Shown: piece after piece, positions 1-11,500 of the stretch | Numbering within the stretch: position 1 is the first letter of the stretch | How the letters are laid out: every line of letters begins with the position of its first letter | Source of the DNA: Cheiracanthium punctorium | Taxonomy: Eukaryota > Arthropoda > Arachnida > Araneae > Cheiracanthiidae | Reading direction: 5' to 3' | NCBI GenBank assembly: GCA_038373885.1 | Contig: JAWZYV010011917.1 | Coordinates: 434,001-498,000, forward strand | Length of the DNA stretch: 64,000 nucleotides | Position numbers and translations under genes: made by a program | The notes under the pieces: model-generated | Seen by the model: only the letters and a program-made list of their open reading frames with translations | Told to the model about the DNA's origin: nothing | The model's database searches: none

Positions 1-1784
1 AAATTAATGAAAGTTTCATTTAAGGCAGTTGAGTGATAATCTACTTTTATTAAATCAATCTTGTAACCAAATTCAGAACTCTACATATATTTTGAACAGC
101 CAGTAACAAAGCAGCTGTGTCAGTGAAGCTCGTGTGTTGCTAACGATCTAGTGAGAATGATTTCATTGATGAAATTCGATGAAATTCTCGTTCTTTTAGA
201 AAGAACAATCAATCAAAATATTATGCATAGAGATTCAAACATTGCATTCACATTTTAAAAACTATTTAGTTCAATTCAGGAAAGATCAGAGATTTTTCGA
301 AATAATTAAAATATTTATGAAATGTTTCAGCGTGATGAATTGTTGTTTTTAATACCCTTTTTCTCCACTAAGAGAAACAAATGCGTGAACTTATTATAAT
401 CATTCATAATGTAATTTATTTATCTGGAGTAATTCAAAGATACCACTCATAAAATTTGAGATGTTAAAGTATGAATAAGCAGAGGAAGACGTTTAATCTT
501 ATACTGTGTATGGAATCACGGCGCATTGTCTCGAACAAAGTGGAGAAAAAGTTCATTTTTAAAATGCCATTGAATAGATTCAAGAATGTAAATCAAAAAA
601 TGCACTAAAATACCACAACTAAGTACTAATATATTAAGCTAGCTGCGAAAACATTGCAAATTCTTAGTATGTATTATTTATTTATGTAATTACTCGTAAC
701 TTAATTATATAATTTTTAAGCTATGAATAAAACTCTAAATATTCTCATAAAACTGAAATTGTGAAATACAATAAGCAATATGCAAAATTCTTTCAGTGTT
801 CAATGTGCTATTTTAATCAATTTTTAGAATTTTTAAAATTTCAAAAATATGTTTTAAATTAAAAAATAAAAAATAATGTGAGATTTTTTAAAAATAAGAT
901 ATACCGTAATACAAAAGGAATTTTTGAGAAAAGTTTGGAATTCGTACTAATTTTGAATTTTTGCAGATTTAATGGACATACAACGAAATTTAGCCATAAA
1001 AATGATGCAATAGAGCCAAAATCAGTGATTGTTTTCATTAAATGCAATTTTTAAACAGTTTATATTTCTTATCAAATTACAATTCCTTGCTAATGTTTCT
1101 TATCCCCTCGTCCACTATTTCTTTAGTTTCAATTTAAATAATACTAATAATAATAATTGTTTAAAATTCAATTTTTCATGCATTTACAGCAAAAGAAAAC
1201 ATAGTTTCTAAAATACTTGCGTATTTTTAAAATACCAAGAGACCGTGTGATTTAGTAAAGAACATTTTTATGGGTCATTTGGATGCATTTTAAAACTCTA
1301 TTATTTTCCCCCTTCTAAAGCATAATTTTGACTGTGTGAATCTTAGATATAAATTTAAAAACGCATAAATGCACCACTCTGGCAAAGAAGACGTCAAGAC
1401 ACATTTTCTTGACAGAAATAGAAAAATCTTCCATCCTTCTACAGCATATAAGATTATATTCATGGATGAATGTTTTGAACCGAAGAGTGTCGCGCCATAT
1501 TTGTATACTTTAAAATATGGCTAAAAGCATAGTTTTGGAACCGTATTTTAAAGAAAAATCATCTAAAGCTCACATTTCATATTTTGGAAAGCAAGGGATA
1601 AGTATGCAAAAAATATGTTTCAGACGAATATGTGCGTAGATGCTTTTCACTTTGATGCAATGATATTAAGTAAAACAAAGCAGACTTTGTTAATTTGTTA
1701 TTGTTGGACTTCAGGTGTACTTTCATTCTACGAATCATGATTATGAATATGTATATATAATATGAATACAAACACACACATATA

Positions 1785-1790
<6 letters not shown>
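1..1790. other. AT-rich unassigned sequence
   Basis: Very AT-rich DNA with stops in all frames; only short chance reading frames. No repeat, RNA or coding feature recognised. Confidence 0.6.

Positions 1791-1823
<33 letters not shown>
1791..1823. repeat. (TA)n microsatellite
   Basis: About 16 uninterrupted TA dinucleotides, preceded by a degenerate TATAA/ACAC stretch. Confidence 0.95.
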
Positions 1824-1825
<2 letters not shown>

Positions 1826-2280
1826 TGACTATGTTATATCTATCTGTATATTTACATGCATATATATACCAGGGGTCGATCGAGGAATTTTTTCTAGGGT
1901 CCCATTTTTGTGAAAACTGCTTATTTGTGATGCATATTTTTGTGAATTTCAGCACTTAATTTTCTACTTAATATTAATAACCCATAAGTGCAACTTTTCT
2001 GAACCATGTGACTCTAGGTAATAAAAACATAAACACCGTCAAGAAAGCGGATTTTTCGTGACACACACGCATCTTTCGCTATACAGACTTGCATTATATC
2101 CTGCAAAAATAAAAGGCATGTGACTGAACAAGTAGTATTTATTTTACGACAGCCGTGCAGAATTGGGATTGCCCCAACGCCCGGCGGATTGCCAACGAAC
2201 GAACAGCAGCCGGCGGCGGGCATATCTCAACGTAAAACCCCACCACGACTACTTCACCGAAACTAAGAGCTGGCCCATCT
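1824..2280. other. unassigned, partly GC-richer sequence
   Basis: Mostly AT-rich. At about 2155-2270 a GC-richer patch adjoins the MITE at 2281 and may be part of an older element. No coding signal that I trust. Confidence 0.4.
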
Positions 2281-2716
2281 CTCAACCAACACCTCCTACA
2301 TACAGAAGGCCTGAGAACAGAAGCTTTTACATCATCACTAGGTCTTCTATGATGACGTCATCACAGTTTTACTTTCATAAAGTAAAACTATTTAAAATTT
2401 CTGGTGAATGATTCAAATTTTAGCAAATATCTTAAGGATAAAAATTAAAATTCCTTTCTGATAAAAAATAATGTATTATGATCTATTTCCATATCATATT
2501 ATATAATTAGTTATAGTTAAAATTTCCTATTTGTCGTAAAATTTAATTTTCTATCTTAAATCATTAAAATGTTTTATGCGGGAGTATATTCACTACAAAC
2601 TTTGAATAGTTTTACTTTTTGAAAATAAATGTGTGATGACGTCATTTTAGTGGACGTAGTGATGACGTAAAAGTTTCTGTTCTCAGGCATTGTATATCTA
2701 GGAGGTGTTGGCTCAA
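2281..2716. mobile_element. MITE-like element with long inverted arms
   Basis: The arm at 2281-2409 reappears as a diverged reverse complement at 2588-2716. Shared landmarks in order are CCAACACCTCCTA, CCTGAGAACAGAA, TTTTACRTCATCACTA, ATGACGTCATCACA and AAGTAAAACTATT. The ~180-bp AT-rich centre has no reading frame. This is the layout of a palindromic non-autonomous DNA transposon. Superfamily not determined because no clean target duplication was found. Confidence 0.75.
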
Positions 2717-2735
2717 CGCGAGTGTCGACCGGCCT

Positions 2736-2850
<115 letters not shown>

Positions 2851-2952
2851 ATCAGGTTTTTGCCTGTGCATTTCTTGTGATCCAAAATACTCTTGGATTT
2901 CTAATCATTTTAAGCACCTGGGAAAAATAAATGACTGAATAAAGTAAATGCC

Positions 2953-3072
2953 GCCGACCGAGTGGTATGGTGGATAAAGCACCGTACTCCGGTTTCGGGT
3001 TCAACTCCAGGCGGCCGGGGTTCGATCCCCGACTGGGCGTGGTTGTCTCTGTGTCCGTCCCTTCATAGGGGG
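2953..3072 (+). mobile_element. tRNA-derived SINE, 5' part (split by an LTR element)
   Basis: The head resembles a tRNA gene: an A-box-like TGGTATGGTGG at 2963-2973 and a B box GGTTCGATCCC at 3019-3029, 45 bp apart, as in an internal RNA polymerase III promoter. The body breaks off at GGGGG (3068-3072), where the LTR element at 3073-7826 is inserted, and resumes at 7832. The SINE's own target duplication is visible: ATAAAGTAAATGCC at 2939-2952 matches ATAAAATAAATGCC at 7937-7950 with one mismatch. Confidence 0.85.
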
Positions 3073-4170
3073 TGTCACGTTGACACAACGTGCATATTTT
3101 TTATAAAAAAATTACCAATACAAATCTTAATTATTGTTATCTAAATTTAAACTAATACTCTATTCTAAATTTAATTAATTATAAGTTTTTAACAGTAACT
3201 CTTTTCAAAGCTTTCAAATTTCCTTTCAGCCATTTTATTTGTAAGGCAATAACGCACTTTTAATCATTTCGATTTCCTGCATTCTGCTATGCTAATCAAA
3301 TATACAGCTGCAATCTGTTTTATTTATATTTTTTTCTTCCCATCCTCTTTTCGCAATTATTGATATGAAAGCCTAACTTGCAGTATTGCACTGCTCCCTG
3401 ACCGCAGTTTTTTTTTGTTTTGCTTCTCTGTGAGCAGCTGCATGCATCGAATGTTCTAGTAAAGTCTTTCGTGTTCCTTTTTCTCTCTTACATATGTAAT
3501 AGCTTAACGGCAAAATTTGAGCTCGTGACATACCCCCTGTGCATCTTTGAATATGAGCAGTTAGTTGTAAGTTAGCGAGCAGAGTAGAGCTGCGTTGGAG
3601 GTTTGGACAAGCACTTGCCCTTCGGGGCTTGTGCCTCTGTCCGTGCCCATAATATATTCTAATTTTATGTGAAAATATGTTGTTTCTCCTTACTTCAATA
3701 TTGATCGTGTGCAATTTAACCTAGAAGCCTATATTGTGATATTGTGATCCTAAAAATAAAAAATTTTCATTATCGTCAATAATCTGTTTTCTTCAATTAC
3801 GATGGTTTAAGAAATAGTGCATTTTCATTCGTCTTCATCTATAGAGTTCGGAAGTGATGTTTTATTTAGTGCAAGGAATTATTCACACCTTGCATGTTGA
3901 TGATCGTTTTCTTTTCCTTCGATAAAGATGTTTACTGCATGATCAATTATTCTAGATGTGTGCGTGTTTGTAAAGAAGTTGGAAAGAAAATACGTAAATC
4001 ATGGAAATACCCTGTGTTCAACCAATTCATCAAATACTAACCACTATCATCGATCACATGCGCCCGCATTTTTTAATTCTCTACAGCTCTGCTTCTATAT
4101 TTATTTTACAAATACTACTACCATCACAATATAATATTAAAATAATTTTCACAAAAATTTCTTCTGTACA
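3073..4170 (+). repeat. 5' LTR of the non-autonomous element
   Basis: 1098 bp, TG...CA ends. It contains AATAAA near 3756 as a possible polyadenylation signal. It appears identical to the 3' LTR for about the first 1.05 kb, then differs in the last ~50 bp. A 113-codon minus-strand frame at 3373-3714 is identical in both LTRs but resembles nothing I know and is probably chance. Confidence 0.88.
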
Positions 4171-6733
4171 TCTGGTGCCAGTACCAGGCACGAACCTCTT
4201 GCGAAGTATGTTGTGTTATATAGTTTTTTTTATTGTATTCTTTTGCACTGTCATTTCCACTTGGATTTTAACTTTTTTCGTTTCAAAACCTTTTTGATAA
4301 TTTGACGTTAAAATGTTCTCAAAGTGCTAAATTGTTTTATAAGAACCCTATTGCTTATTTGTTTACTTGATTTTTTTGGAAACTGTAATAGTACGAAGTG
4401 TATTAATGTATGTATAAATATAATATCCAAGAAATTTATATGTGTGTGTGTTTAGTGTAAAAAAAAAAAATGATGAGTAATATTTGAGAACAACTTTTTA
4501 TGATAATTCTTCAGTCATTTTTGCATGAACATTTTTATTTGCTGTACTAAGTAATTATAGTAGTAGTATATGTGACGTAATTTTTTATACGGATATAAGT
4601 AAGAGATAATATAAAGTAATAATAATATAAGATTACATTCACTTTTCCTAAACAAGCAATGTCTCTTATTTTTATAACTTAAACTCTTGTTGTTTGTACT
4701 TGAGTTTCATAATAATTTTCCCCGAACAACAATTACAACTTTTTCAAGAGTTACACAAACTTATACCCATTATATCCTATTTGATTTAATTTAGATATAT
4801 ACATGTTTTTGATTTGCTGTAAATACATTATGATAATTGTTTTCATTTGTTTACATAATTTTCATTTTTTAGTGTACCCATTTTTATCATGTAAGACTTT
4901 TTATGAAATTTACACATGTTGGTGAAATTTTTTAGGGCTACAATTTTACACTCGTTTATTGTATATTTTGAATTCCTTACCCTTTTGCAATGCGAGATAT
5001 AGTGTTTGATTGCATCATTTTTGGTTACTGGCTGGTCCAGTTTTCCTTTTTTGTTTCTTTGATGGTTTCAACAGTATACCTTGCTTTGGGTTGCGTTTTT
5101 TATGCAGTTTGTTCCATGCTTCATACTCTTTCTCTATATACTGCATTTTACATTTTGATATTCATGGTACAGCCTATCTGAGGCACATGCACTCTTTTTT
5201 CCTCACCATGTCAAAGTCTGCTTTCGCCACATTTGTTTTTCTTTCCACACGGTTGTTATAATTTTCAGGTCCATGGCAATGCCTTCTGAGGTACACAACT
5301 ATTTTTGTTTTTGTTTTTAAACACTGCATTCTTGCATACTTAAGTCCATGGCACAACATGGCATCATATTTTTTTTTCCAATTTTTACCTCACAATATAC
5401 CTTTTATGTCATTTTTTACACAGTTTTATGGTTGAAGTATTGATTTTTTTAATCTCTTGAATTATATTGTTTTCTTGCACACATTATGTATTTTTAAATG
5501 AGTGCTTGAGCCTTGTAATGTGAATAGCCTGATCCCCTATTTGCATTGGATAGTTCCGGTTTCTTGTTTACAAGTCACATAAAGTTTTTTTTCTTTTCTT
5601 AAATTTTCAGTAATTTTTTACACACAGTTATTTTGCATTTTTTTTTGTCCAGTGACGTGTCATTTTGAAACATTTTTTTGTATTTTCTACTATTCTATGC
5701 ATATGTGTATTTTTGATTCTTGGAAGAAATTAAGTGATATCAAACAATTTCAATTTTCTCCAAACTACATTTTTTTGCACACATATTTTTTTCTTTTCAA
5801 TTTTTTTTCAAGACACACAAACTGTTTTGTTATTTAGAATGTTAAAACTTTTTACTGTTTTGTTATTTTGGATATTTATTTAAAATACATTGTGTATGTT
5901 TTCTGTTTATAAGGTTAATGTGTTCAGATATGAACAATACTTGTCATTTTAAAATAATTTTTTTGGTACCATAAAAATGTTACAAGGATCCATGTTGAAG
6001 CAAAATAAATGGCCTTTTTGATGATGATAATAAAATCCTAGGTTATGAATATTATGCTTGAGAATTATAATTTAAAAAAAAATATTTTTGGATCCTAAAG
6101 AATTAATTTGAGAATATTATATGTGAAAGTTCTCTCTCAAACAGTAAATATAAAGAAATTGCATATGACGATAGTATATTATTAGAAGTTTCGTATGTTT
6201 TTATTAAGTATTGTGACAAATATTTTTATATATTACAACTTTTGAGATTGAATAGTTTTAATTACATAACTTGATGTGTATTACCAAAGTTTATTTCCAT
6301 GCCAAATATTTTATGTATGGTAACAAGATGTTCTTCCAGGACTTTTTTTAAAGACTGTTACGCAGTTGTTTCAGTGTTTTGAACAGAACAGTTATACCAA
6401 TTACCTTTAAATTCAAAGTTTTATTGCGAAAATGTTGCATATAGTAATTGAATTTGAGCTCATAAGACTATGCATAAAAAAAGGACTTGTGTTAAAAAGA
6501 TTTCTTTTATTAGGATACTACTTGCTTATTGGTGATATGTTACAAGAACTTTTCTGACTGTAATTCGCAAAACTATATATGAACTGTAATATTTTCTGCG
6601 TAGTCACCTTATTCTTTTCTTCACGGAGTCTGAATCTTCAATAGTGCTTTAGAAGTGAATATTTTTATCTTGTGTTTTGCTGATTGAATATATAATGCGT
6701 ACGTTTTTTTTCTCCTAAACTTGGGGGAGTATA
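4171..6733 (+). other. internal region of the non-autonomous LTR element
   Basis: T-rich sequence without a long reading frame or any retroviral motif. Immediately after the 5' LTR lies TGGTGCCAGTACCAGGCAC (from 4173), in the place of a primer binding site; it starts with the TGG expected opposite a tRNA CCA end, but I could not match it to a particular tRNA. Short frames at 4990-5261 are hydrophobic by composition only. Confidence 0.65.
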
Positions 6734-7826
6734 TGTCACGTTGACACAACGTGCATATTTTTTATAAAAAAATTACCAATACAAATCTTAATTATTGTTA
6801 TCTAAATTTAAACTAATACTCTATTCTAAATTTAATTAATTATAAGTTTTTAACAGTAACTCTTTTCAAAGCTTTCAAATTTCCTTTCAGCCATTTTATT
6901 TGTAAGGCAATAACGCACTTTTAATCATTTCGATTTCCTGCATTCTGCTATGCTAATCAAATATACAGCTGCAATCTGTTTTATTTATATTTTTTTCTTC
7001 CCATCCTCTTTTCGCAATTATTGATATGAAAGCCTAACTTGCAGTATTGCACTGCTCCCTGACCGCAGTTTTTTTTTGTTTTGCTTCTCTGTGAGCAGCT
7101 GCATGCATCGAATGTTCTAGTAAAGTCTTTCGTGTTCCTTTTTCTCTCTTACATATGTAATAGCTTAACGGCAAAATTTGAGCTCGTGACATACCCCCTG
7201 TGCATCTTTGAATATGAGCAGTTAGTTGTAAGTTAGCGAGCAGAGTAGAGCTGCGTTGGAGGTTTGGACAAGCACTTGCCCTTCGGGGCTTGTGCCTCTG
7301 TCCGTGCCCATAATATATTCTAATTTTATGTGAAAATATGTTGTTTCTCCTTACTTCAATATTGATCGTGTGCAATTTAACCTAGAAGCCTATATTGTGA
7401 TATTGTGATCCTAAAAATAAAAAATTTTCATTATCGTCAATAATCTGTTTTCTTCAATTACGATGGTTTAAGAAATAGTGCATTTTCATTCGTCTTCATC
7501 TATAGAGTTCGGAAGTGATGTTTTATTTAGTGCAAGGAATTATTCACACCTTGCATGTTGATGATCGTTTTCTTTTCCTTCGATAAAGATGTTTACTGCA
7601 TGATCAATTATTCTAGATGTGTGCGTGTTTGTAAAGAAGTTGGAAAGAAAATACGTAAATCATGGAAATACCCTGTGTTCAACCAATTCATCAAATACTA
7701 ACCACTATCATCGATCACATGCGCCCGCATTTTTTAATTCTCTACAGCTCTGCTTCTATATTTATTTTACAAATACTACTATCACCAAAATATCAAAATT
7801 ATTTTCACAAAAATATCTTCTGTACA
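6734..7826 (+). repeat. 3' LTR of the non-autonomous element
   Basis: 1093 bp, TG...CA ends, offset 3661 bp from the 5' LTR with no visible change until about position 7782, after which the terminal ~44 bp is diverged. Confidence 0.88.
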
Positions 7827-7831
7827 GGGGG

Positions 7832-7936
7832 TAACGTGGCCGCCCACTGTGTGCCCCCATAATAAAATGGCCACACCTTTGGGTAATTATGGCAAAAGGC
7901 TTGTGGCCAGTGCCTGCCCATTAGAAAAAAAAATAA
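7832..7936 (+). mobile_element. tRNA-derived SINE, 3' part
   Basis: Continuation of the SINE begun at 2953: a GC-richer body (TAACGTGGCCGCCCAC...) ending in an A-rich tail near 7925-7936, directly followed by the second copy of the SINE target duplication (7937-7950). Confidence 0.8.
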
Positions 7937-7989
7937 ATAAAATAAATGCCAGAAATAAAATAAATGTCTTCATCGTTCTATCATTCTGT

Positions 7990-8567
7990 CCATGATGCTT
8001 ATTTTGTTCATGTAAAAATCATGATGCTTATTTCGTATCATGTAAAAATCGCTAAGAATTAAAATTTAGTGACATAATATATGGTTAAACTACATATCTT
8101 ATATTGCGGCTTTTTTAAATTAGATTTTGAAATATTGCATAACATTTGTCCCAAATGTATAAATATTTGTTCGTGCATCACGTAATAACGATTATCGCGA
8201 ATGAAATGAAATTTAGTGACATGATAGATGGTCACTCAATTTAAGTATAGCGTCGATTTTTTTCAAAGTTGTAATTAGATTATGAAAGTTTCGAAAATTT
8301 GTTCAAAATGTGTAAATATTTGTTTGTGCATCATGTAATGGCGATTAAAGTGAATGAAATGAAATTGGTGACATGATAGGTATAGTCACTCAACTTAAAA
8401 TATGTACGTGAAGTTAAAAAAAAAAAAAGATTATAGTTTGAGATTATGATAAATTTATTCAGAATATGTAAATTTTTGTTCGTTCATTACTTTAAAACTA
8501 CAGAAACTAATCAAATAAATTTTACCATCAGGAAAAGTGGTCACAGACTAGAGGCGTTGATTTTTTT
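7990..8567. repeat. degenerate ~150-bp tandem repeats
   Basis: The block GAAATT-agTGACATgATAgatGGT recurs with drift near 8062, 8209, 8364 and 8520. Between them AAATGTRTAAATATTTGTTYGTGCATCA also recurs. Spacing is about 145-155 bp. A shorter duplication of ATGATGCTTATTTYGT occurs near 7994 and 8025. The array runs directly into the first 1.6-kb unit. Confidence 0.7.
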
Positions 8568-11500
8568 TTCAAAATTTTGATTCAAATTTCAAATTGTGCA
8601 AAATTTAGCTCAAAATCAAGTACAAGCACTTAAGTGAATAAAATGAAATTAATGTGAAATATAAACTGCTTCCTCTTAAAAATCAATTTTTGGATATTTT
8701 CTTTTCAATTTAATATTCATTCTTCTTTTGTAACTTCAAATGACCTCTTGACGTTCAAAGTCCATTTCACTAAAGCAAAACGATCATTTTGCAAATAAAA
8801 TATGTTCTCTATTGTCAGTTTGACTCAGAAGTTTGTTACTCTCTAACCTGTAATATTTTAACAATACACAATACAATTGCTTTCTTTGCCAATATGAGTA
8901 TTGCATCCTTACTGATTGCGTCATTCTTACGTATTGCATTACATCCTGCCTTATTACTAACTGGGATTTGCTTATTGTATTCTAGCTGCACCTACAGTGC
9001 AAACGAAATTTCACACTTTTTGAAAATATTCATTACCTATTAGCCCGTCCCCGACGTGTACTTCAGTCAGTAATATTTTTGTATATTATTAAAGCTTTTT
9101 AACACACTGTCTAAGTAATGTTACTATGAAATCAATGAGACTGAGAACTAACTGCTCCTTGTGAAAGAGTTGACTTAATCTTTCATTATTATGTAGTTCA
9201 AATGTGGATATTTTTTAGTTTTAAACACTCCGAGCTTTGTAGCAAAAATGAGCTATTTGTGTTAAAGTTGTGTGCAGTAGAAACGCATTAAATTCTTGTC
9301 GAAGTCACCAGGAATAGGCACTTTCTGACACTCATAGATAAAGACAAAAATCACAGGTGTCACAGTCTAAATAAATAGAAAACGATGAAATTTTTAAAAC
9401 AAAAAAAAAAACGTTCTGCACCCATATTTTCAAGAATAAGAGAGTGAAGGGGGAATGTACGAAAGGAAAATACTTTTTAATGCATATTTATAAAAAAGTA
9501 AATGTCCTCTACTGTGAATTTTATAAGATGCATAATACTCGCATGTGTTATTTTGAAATCATTGACTCAATGTAAATTTAAATAAATTCGTTTCATTCAA
9601 GCACAGCCTTCTTAGGAATAGAGGACTTCTCGTTCTTAATTTACTTATTAGTCCTCACAGATTGGGGGTTTCCCTTTCACATGGCAGCTCATGCACATGA
9701 GACACTTTGGTATCGTATTTTTACCCTGTTGTCAGTCTAAGACCATCGTGTGATAGTATTTTTTTAAATAGATATTTTGGAACACTGCTCAATTTTCTTG
9801 GACATGTTTGATGTTCAGAGCGAAAATCAAGCCAGTCAGATCCCTGGACGATATCCCTACCTTTTCCAAAATGGCTGTCTCCCATTGTACTTTTTGAAGT
9901 GCGAAAACAAAAGCAGATTTCATCAATGAAATGGATTTAAACATCGTCCAAAAAACATCCAAAATGCAAATGAAACTGATAAAATTAAAATAAAAAGAAA
10001 CCACTCAGCTTTTCGAAGAAAGGTGACTTGACTGTCAAAGTATTCATTTCGATGCAAAAAAGAGCTACCACGCCACCTAACTGAAAATTGATTAACTGAA
10101 CAATCAGGACTTGTATGAAAACACGAATAATTAAATTTGACCATTTCAGTGCCAAACCAGATCCAGGATTTTCAAAATTTTGATTCAAATTTCAAATTGT
10201 GCAAAATTTAGCTCAAAATCAAGTACAAGCACTTAAGTGAATAAAATGAAATTAATGTGAAATATAAACTGCTTCCTCTTAAAAATCAATTTTTGGATAT
10301 TTTCTTTTCAATTTAATATTCATTCTTCTTTTGTAACTTCAAATGACCTCTTGACGTTCAAAGTCCATTTCACTAAAGCAAAACGATCATTTTGCAAATA
10401 AAATATGTTCTCTATTGTCAGTTTGACTCAGAAGTTTGTTACTCTCTAACCTGTAATATTTTAACAATACACAATACAATTGCTTTCTTTGCCAATATGA
10501 GTATTGCATCCTTACTGATTGCGTCATTCTTACGTATTGCATTACATCCTGCCTTATTACTAACTGGGATTTGCTTATTGTATTCTAGCTGCACCTACAG
10601 TGCAAACGAAATTTCACACTTTTTGAAAATATTCATTAGCTATTAGCCCGTCCCCGACGTGTACTTCAGTCAGTAATATTTTTGTATATTATTAAAGCTT
10701 TTTAACACACTGTCTAAGTAATGTTACTATGAAATCAATGAGACTGAGAACTAACTGCTCCTTGTGAAAGAGTTGACTTAATCTTTCATTATTATGTAGT
10801 TCAAATGTGGATATTTTTTAGTTTTAAACACTCCGAGCTTTGTAGCAAAAATGAGCTATTTGTGTTAAAGTTGTGTGCAGTAGAAACGCATTAAATTCTT
10901 GTCGAAGTCACCAGGAATAGGCACTTTCTGACACTCATAGATAAAGACAAAAATCACAGGTGTCACAGTCTAAATAAATAGAAAACGATGAAATTTTTAA
11001 AACAAAAAAAAAAACGTTCTGCACCCATATTTTCAAGAATAAGAGAGTGAAGGGGGAATGTACGAAAGGAAAATACTTTTTAATGCATATTTATAAAAAA
11101 GTAAATGTCCTCTACTGTGAATTTTATAAGATGCATAATACTCGCATGTGTTATTTTGAAATCATTGACTCAATGTAAATTTAAATAAATTCGTTTCATT
11201 CAAGCACAGCCTTCTTAGGAATAGAGGACTTCTCGTTCTTAATTTACTTATTAGTCCTCACAGATTGGGGGTTTCCCTTTCACATGGCAGCTCATGCACA
11301 TGAGACACTTTGGTATCGTATTTTTACCCTGTTGTCAGTCTAAGACCATCGTGTGATAGTATTTTTTTAAATAGATATTTTGGAACACTGCTCAATTTTC
11401 TTGGACATGTTTGATGTTCAGAGCGAAAATCAAGCCAGTCAGATCCCTGGACGATATCCCTACCTTTTCCAAAATGGCTGTCTCCCATTGTACTTTTTGA

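Larger units (their letters stand above)
3073..7826 (+). mobile_element. non-autonomous LTR retrotransposon inserted in a SINE
   Basis: Two direct repeats of about 1.1 kb (3073-4170 and 6734-7826) begin TGTCACG and end CTGTACA. They flank a 2563-bp internal region. The element is bracketed by GGGGG on both sides (3068-3072 and 7827-7831), a 5-bp target duplication, and the SINE sequence is continuous once it is removed. A purine-rich tract (TTGGGGGAGTATA, 6721-6733) precedes the 3' LTR, as expected for a polypurine tract. No gag, protease, reverse transcriptase or integrase was seen, so mobilisation would need enzymes from another element. The superfamily is open. Confidence 0.85.

Noticed and set aside
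3373..3714. 113-codon minus-strand frame, repeated at 7034-7375
   Set aside because: It is duplicated only because it lies in the LTR. There is no similarity or start/stop context to support a protein.
8789..9043. 84-codon frame repeated three times as possible conserved gene
   Set aside because: Its repetition reflects the 1603-bp tandem copies. Composition is hydrophobic and AT-driven with no motif.
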